Shown here one piece after another: positions 6,770 to 9,510 of a stretch of 9,510 bases of DNA. The DNA is taken from the NCBI GenBank assembly GCA_903930505.1, contig CAIYYQ010000332.1:1-9510 (forward strand). The letters run 5' to 3'. Origin of the DNA: Methanobacteriota archaeon (lineage in GTDB: Archaea > Thermoplasmatota > E2 > DHVEG-1). A model generated the notes under the pieces. It was not told where the DNA came from and did not search any database. It saw nothing but the letters and a program-made list of their open reading frames with translations. How positions within the stretch are numbered: position 1 is the first letter of the stretch; every line of letters begins with the position of its first letter. Position numbers and translations under genes: made by a program.

Positions 6770-6903
6770 TTCTTTTTAGTCTCTCTGACAATAACTATCA
6801 GGACATTCTTTCCAGCATATTTCAGAAGCCCTCCGACCTTCCCATCTTTGGTTACTGTTTTTTCGAGGACTTCCTGGACATCGTCAATCTCAAGCGTTCT
6901 CAT
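6766..6903 (-). CDS. 45-aa DUF2080-like transposon-associated protein
   Basis: First gene of the minus-strand operon. The 45-aa product includes VQEVLEKTVTKDGKVGG (9-25), YAGKNVLIVIV (29-39) and a basic C-terminus. This resembles the short archaeal DUF2080 family, often annotated as transposon-encoded, whose members have the pattern EVLEKTVTKxGN, then IGKKVxVII. The typical VPKKW segment in the middle is replaced by LLKYAG, so the match is partial. The ATG is about 31 bp from the centre of the shared TATA box, giving a short leader, and no Shine-Dalgarno is seen. Its TGA overlaps the ATG of the 57-aa gene. A DNA-binding regulatory role is plausible because of its size, basic tail and position next to the divergent promoter, but that is inference. 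Family similarity is from memory. Confidence 0.65.
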   Translation of the reverse strand: MRTLEIDDVQEVLEKTVTKDGKVGGLLKYAGKNVLIVIVRETKKK

Positions 6904-6968
6904 AAGCCATAATAAGGTATTATGTATGCCTTTATAAGGTTTTCTTTAATACTTTCGGTGACCTCTAA
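6904..6968. promoter_or_regulatory. Shared divergent promoter with near-palindromic TATA box
   Basis: The 65 bp between the transposase gene and the minus-strand operon contain CCTTTATAAGG (6929-6939), which reads as a TATA box on both strands. Its centre is 35 bp from the transposase ATG and 31 bp from the small-gene ATG, near-symmetric and right for short leaders on both sides. On the plus strand GGTGA (6957-6961) is a Shine-Dalgarno seven bases before ATG 6969. A second possible TATA, CTATATAAG (6974-6982), lies inside the transposase frame and could serve an internal start at 7017. Confidence 0.6.
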
Positions 6969-8234
6969 ATGACCTATATAAGCAATGAAAAACATAGTAT
7001 TAATTGGTGTAAGATAATGCTGAACGAAGAGCAATTGCTCATAAGAAAAGAAAAAGGATTATTGATAGCAAAAACATCACGAATAATGCCGATAAAAGAC
7101 GGGTGGAAAGTCCCAAGCCAAACAGGTGGTGGATACTACCTTGTTAAGAATGACGGCTCAGAAGCGACATGCACCTGTTTAGACCATGAAACACGACATT
7201 GCAAATGCAAACACATCTTTGCAGTTGAGTTCATAGTTACAGGGCAAATAAATAATGATGGGACGGTAACGATAACCCAGACCATACGAAAGACCTACAA
7301 ACAGAACTGGAAAGCCTACGATGAAGCGACAACCCATCAGAAACCCATCTTTATGAAACTCCTGAAAGACGTTGCAGACAATATCGAACAACCAGTGTAT
7401 GAATTTGGTAGACCATCCTTGCCGATAACGGATATGGTCTACGGCTCAGTGATGAAAGTCTTTACCACGTTCTCCCTTCGGAGATTCATGGGTGACATGC
7501 AGATAGCCAAAGAAAAAGAATATGTGAATTGCGTTCCTTGTTACGCTTCTGTAGGTCATTTTCTGCAACGAGAGGACATCACACCTTTGTTGGTTCGACT
7601 TGTTATTCTCACGAGCCTACCATTGACTACTGTGGAAAAAGACTTTGCCATCGACAGCACAGGATACGGAACAAATGTTTTTCAGCGATGGTTCTCATTC
7701 AAATACGGAAAAGAAATCAATTCACGAAGATGGGTGAAATGCCATTTCATAACGGGTGTGAAAACAAATATCATTACAGGTGTTAAAATCACTTCTGAAT
7801 TTGATAACGACTGCCCTGAACTTCCCGAATTGGTGAACATTACTGCGGAGCATTTTGACATGAACGATGTTACCTGTGACAAAATGTATCTGAGCCAGGG
7901 TAATATCAATTTGATAGATGGTCACGGAGCAACACCATATATTCCTTTCAAATCAAACTCGAAGGCACGAGGTAACGGGTCGGTATGGAAAAAAATGTAT
8001 TATCTGTTCATGCTGAAAAACGATGAGTTCATGGAACATTATCACAAACGGAGCAACGCTGAAACCACGGTTCATATGATTAAATCTAAGTTCGGGGATT
8101 TTGTCAGAAGCAAAACCTGGACTGCACAGGTGAACGAAGTTCTTTGTAAAATCATCTGCCATAACATCTGCGTGGTCATCCAAGAAATGCACGAATTAGG
8201 GATTGAACCCGATTTCCACATGAGAAATAGTTAG
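6969..8234 (+). CDS. DDE transposase with SWIM zinc finger (IS4/IS5-type fold)
   Basis: A 421-aa transposase. The N-terminal part has a SWIM-type zinc finger, CTCLDHETRHCKCKH (68-82), of the form CxC-xn-CxH, expected to bind DNA. The C-terminal half is a DDE_Tnp_1-like RNase H domain with the probable triad D229 (FAIDSTG), D304 (CDKMYLS) and E365 (YHKRSNAETTVHMIKSKFG, where YxxR-xxE-xxxxxxK is the classical C1-type signature). No frameshift or stop is seen. Start: ATG 6969 has GGTGA seven bases upstream and a TATA box at 6929-6939. ATG 7017 is an alternative that gives MLNEEQLLI, with an internal TATA at 6974-6982 and a weak GGTGT. It lies in the middle of the putative element, divergent from the R-M operon and convergent with the GIY-YIG gene. 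Sequence is less A/T-rich than the R-M genes. The exact IS family cannot be named without ISfinder. Confidence 0.88.
   Translation: MTYISNEKHSINWCKIMLNEEQLLIRKEKGLLIAKTSRIMPIKDGWKVPSQTGGGYYLVKNDGSEATCTCLDHETRHCKCKHIFAVEFIVTGQINNDGTVTITQTIRKTYKQNWKAYDEATTHQKPIFMKLLKDVADNIEQPVYEFGRPSLPITDMVYGSVMKVFTTFSLRRFMGDMQIAKEKEYVNCVPCYASVGHFLQREDITPLLVRLVILTSLPLTTVEKDFAIDSTGYGTNVFQRWFSFKYGKEINSRRWVKCHFITGVKTNIITGVKITSEFDNDCPELPELVNITAEHFDMNDVTCDKMYLSQGNINLIDGHGATPYIPFKSNSKARGNGSVWKKMYYLFMLKNDEFMEHYHKRSNAETTVHMIKSKFGDFVRSKTWTAQVNEVLCKIICHNICVVIQEMHELGIEPDFHMRNS
7004..7023 (+). repeat. 20-bp imperfect repeat, copy 2, spanning the internal transposase ATG
   Basis: TTGGTGTAAGATAATGCTGA covers the ATG at 7017-7019 and matches 6663-6682 at 18/20. 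Because the differences are C/T, the minus-strand RNA of copy 1 can still pair here through two G-U pairs. Confidence 0.7.
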
Positions 8235-8276
8235 ATTAATCTATCTATTTTCTGATATTTTACTTCTTTATACGAA

Positions 8277-8299
8277 TAATTATTTTTGCATAATAATTA
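8277..8299. terminator. Hairpin between convergent transposase and GIY-YIG genes
   Basis: TAATTATT (8277-8284) and AATAATTA (8292-8299) form an 8-bp A/T stem with a 7-nt loop, overlapping the stop codon of the GIY-YIG gene. It lies in the 62-bp gap where the two genes converge, with T-rich sequence on both strands, and could act as a bidirectional terminator. An all-A/T stem is weak. Confidence 0.35.
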
Positions 8300-9103
8300 C
8301 CGAACTAAATCTCTCAAATCTATTTTAAATTCATCTTTTAAATATTTAATGGTTTTAGGTTGATTGTCTAAAGACGCTCTGATATGAGTAGGGGTATACA
8401 GATTGTAATTTTTTCTAAACTTTGCTTCATCTCTCGGTACAACTATTTCCCATTCGACAAGACAAACATATTCAGAATAATCTTTATCGTTTAAATGATG
8501 ATTCATCTCCTTGCAATGCAAAGGAAGGTCGAGTAAAGGAACGCCGTTAATTTTCACATTTTTAATCATTTCTGCCTTACTCTTTATTCTTCCTATACCA
8601 ACATAACCATGTTTTTTTAAATATGCAGCAAAAATATCATCGACTTCAAAGCCATCCATAGCATCACGATATTTTTTTCCGTTACCAGCAGATATGAACC
8701 CATATTTACGATAATCATCCCAATTTCTATGAGAACTTTCACCTACACTATAATAATAAAGACCGTTTTGATAATCAAAACCTGATAATTCCTTGTGAAG
8801 TGTATCATGTGGGCGGAATTTGTTAGAATAATGACCTTTTGAGATGTTTGTAGTCCATTTTCCGAGTTTCCATAAAAGAGTTTTTTCAATCAACAAAGCC
8901 TCTTCTTCAGCAAGGTTGGCAGCAAGCACTCTTATGATTGGAGACAATCCTTCCTTTTTTATTTCTGCTATTCTTTTTGTTTTTTCGGTGTCAGTTTCTT
9001 CAAAAAGATGACGTTTTTTTCGTGAACCTTTTCCTTTACCAAAGTAAAATTCTTCATTATTTCTTGGGTCGATATAAACATATACGTAATATGGATTTTC
9101 CAT
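8297..9103 (-). CDS. GIY-YIG nuclease (LEM-3-like) fused to a PUA/EVE-like domain
   Basis: A 268-aa protein. Residues 1-95 form a GIY-YIG nuclease of the LEM-3-like kind: YVY (6-8), then FYFGKGKGSRKKRH (19-32) with the expected catalytic arginine near R28, and a Glu in AEEEALLIEK (65-74). Residues about 114-225 form a second domain, with GESSHRNWDDYRKYGFISAG (121-140), then GFEVDDIFAAYLKKHGYVGI (151-170). The pattern W-x-x-x-x-x-x-G, then l-x-x-GD/DD-x-v-x-Y, then G-y-V-G-x-G resembles the PUA/EVE superfamily that reads modified bases. A nuclease plus base-reader suggests a modification-dependent restriction enzyme, but this is inference. GAGGTGGAG (9109-9117) is a strong Shine-Dalgarno five bases before the ATG; the minus-strand TATA box is at 9143-9154. 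It is transcribed alone and ends against the transposase gene. Confidence 0.82.
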   Translation of the reverse strand: MENPYYVYVYIDPRNNEEFYFGKGKGSRKKRHLFEETDTEKTKRIAEIKKEGLSPIIRVLAANLAEEEALLIEKTLLWKLGKWTTNISKGHYSNKFRPHDTLHKELSGFDYQNGLYYYSVGESSHRNWDDYRKYGFISAGNGKKYRDAMDGFEVDDIFAAYLKKHGYVGIGRIKSKAEMIKNVKINGVPLLDLPLHCKEMNHHLNDKDYSEYVCLVEWEIVVPRDEAKFRKNYNLYTPTHIRASLDNQPKTIKYLKDEFKIDLRDLVR

Positions 9104-9108
9104 CTTTT

Positions 9109-9117
9109 CTCCACCTC
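9109..9117 (-). promoter_or_regulatory. Strong ribosome binding site of the GIY-YIG gene
   Basis: GAGGTGGAG on the minus strand is nearly fully complementary to the archaeal 16S rRNA 3' end and lies five bases before ATG 9103, fixing the start. It is the strongest Shine-Dalgarno in the window. An out-of-frame ATG at 9126, in a repeat of ATGGAAAAT, precedes it. Confidence 0.7.
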
Positions 9118-9142
9118 ATTTTCCATCTTGAAATATGTACGT

Positions 9143-9154
9143 ATTTTATATAAA
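9143..9154 (-). promoter_or_regulatory. TATA box of the GIY-YIG gene
   Basis: TTTATATAAAAT on the minus strand lies about 45 bp before ATG 9103, giving an expected transcript start near 9122 and a leader of about 20 nt that carries the Shine-Dalgarno. It lies inside the right end of the element, so the gene brings its own promoter. Confidence 0.6.
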
Positions 9155-9179
9155 CTATTCTGATTATAAAATGACTAAT

Positions 9180-9223
9180 CTGTGTAGAAAGTCAGTGATT
9201 TTCCTTACTTCTTACACAAAGCC
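9180..9223 (-). repeat. Right terminal inverted repeat with two opposed TGTGTA motifs
   Basis: Read inward from 9223 on the minus strand: GGCTTTGTGTAAGAAGTAAG. The first 11 bases equal the left end. A second motif, CTGTGTAGAAAGTCA (9180-9194), points the other way on the plus strand, so here the two motifs face each other, while on the left end all three point inward. Asymmetric ends are known in several transposon families. Confidence 0.65.
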
Positions 9224-9232
9224 CCTTCAAAA
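9224..9232 (+). repeat. Right copy of putative 9-bp target-site duplication
   Basis: CCTTCAAAA follows the right inverted repeat directly and equals 3905-3913. The match extends one further base (G) that on the left also belongs to the inverted repeat. Confidence 0.7.
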
Positions 9233-9300
9233 GAAATACATTAATACTGCTTCTCTTATTAGAGCGTAGAAAAAACCAACACAAAAGAAGGGAAAAACAT

Positions 9301-9510
9301 ATGGCAACTGAAGAAGAAGTCCAAAGAAATTTGTCACTCATTGAATACTACAAAGAACAGTTAACATCAATGGATATGCAGGCACAATATATTCAAGCAG
9401 CGATTGCTGATTATTACAAAGCAAAAATGACTGTTGAAAACCTGAAAAAACAGCAGAAAGGTGCTGAGATTTTGGTCCCCGTTGGTTTAGGCGTATTTCT
9501 CAGCGCATCA
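9301..9510 (+). CDS. pfdA: Prefoldin alpha subunit (5' part, cut by window end)
   Basis: Prefoldin is the jellyfish-shaped hexameric chaperone (two alpha, four beta subunits) that holds unfolded proteins for the group II chaperonin in the archaeal cytosol. The 70 visible codons start MATEEEVQRNLSLIEYYKEQ and form the N-terminal coiled coil (about 4-55), with QLTSMDMQAQYIQAAIADYY giving heptad spacing. The central beta-hairpin region then begins at EILVPVGLGVFLSAS, the hallmark of the alpha subunit (normally about 140 residues). GAAGGG lies about 7-12 nt before the ATG as a possible Shine-Dalgarno. In many archaea pfdA precedes ftsY. The promoter must lie in the 68 bp between the right end of the mobile element and this start; TACATTAATA (9237-9246) is a candidate TATA box. 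Confidence 0.92.
   Translation, partial: MATEEEVQRNLSLIEYYKEQLTSMDMQAQYIQAAIADYYKAKMTVENLKKQQKGAEILVPVGLGVFLSAS

Larger units (their letters stand above)
3914..9223. mobile_element. Putative 5.3-kb transposon carrying a restriction-modification cassette
   Basis: The ends are inverted repeats: GGCTTTGTGTA at 3914-3924 and its complement at 9213-9223, 11/11, with partial similarity continuing inward (AAGT, then GTGTAARAAGTAAGGA at slightly different depth). A 9-bp direct repeat CCTTCAAAA flanks both ends. The element contains one intact-looking transposase (6969-8234) in its middle, a divergent four-gene minus-strand operon ending against the left end, and a GIY-YIG nuclease gene starting near the right end. 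The operon genes are markedly more A/T-rich than the flanking chromosome and the transposase, a sign of separate origins. Insertion sequences with passenger genes, including methyltransferases, are known as transporter IS. Ends, duplication and cargo are seen in sequence; mobility as one unit is inference. Confidence 0.72.

Noticed and set aside
6596..6903. The two small genes as a toxin-antitoxin pair
   Set aside because: Overlap and size would fit, but neither matches a toxin or antitoxin I recognise, and the first resembles DUF2080 transposon-associated proteins.

Overview
The window looks like euryarchaeal chromosome. Evidence: the alpha subunit of archaeal/eukaryotic-type prefoldin starts at the right edge, there is a geranylgeranyl-reductase-family flavoprotein of the kind used for archaeal lipids, a tRNA carries an intron with an archaeal bulge-helix-bulge fold, several genes have TATA-like boxes, and the tRNA does not encode CCA. 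The base composition and gene set would fit a Thermoplasmatota-like lineage, but I cannot fix the taxon from sequence alone.

Bases 1-3100 are ordinary, compactly packed chromosome: an MscS-family mechanosensitive channel (+), a convergent geranylgeranyl-reductase-family enzyme (-), a tRNA-Gln(CTG) split by a 35-nt intron in its D-loop (+), and a small metallophosphoesterase (-). Bases 3100-3900 are a decayed zone holding the frameshifted tail of a DDE transposase and a possible two-helix membrane protein.

Bases 3914-9223 appear to be one mobile element of about 5.3 kb. It begins and ends with an 11-bp perfect inverted repeat (GGCTTTGTGTA) continued by repeated TGTGTA-type motifs, and is flanked by a 9-bp direct repeat (CCTTCAAAA) that looks like a target-site duplication. 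Inside it a SWIM-zinc-finger DDE transposase (+) is transcribed divergently from a four-gene operon (-): a 45-aa DUF2080-like protein, an unrecognised 57-aa protein, a beta-class DNA methyltransferase and a NOV_C/DUF3883-type PD-(D/E)xK nuclease. The divergent units share a 65-bp intergenic region with one near-palindromic TATA box. A GIY-YIG nuclease with a PUA/EVE-like second domain (-) fills the right end. The element thus reads as a restriction-modification cassette packaged with its own transposase. The methyltransferase and NOV_C nuclease would form the core R-M pair; the GIY-YIG protein may be an accessory or modification-sensing nuclease. The RNA of the R-M operon is complementary over 20 nt (two G-U pairs) to the start region of the transposase mRNA, which could link cassette expression to transposition.

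The right end of the element lies about 70 bp before the start of pfdA, so the insertion sits just upstream of a housekeeping operon.
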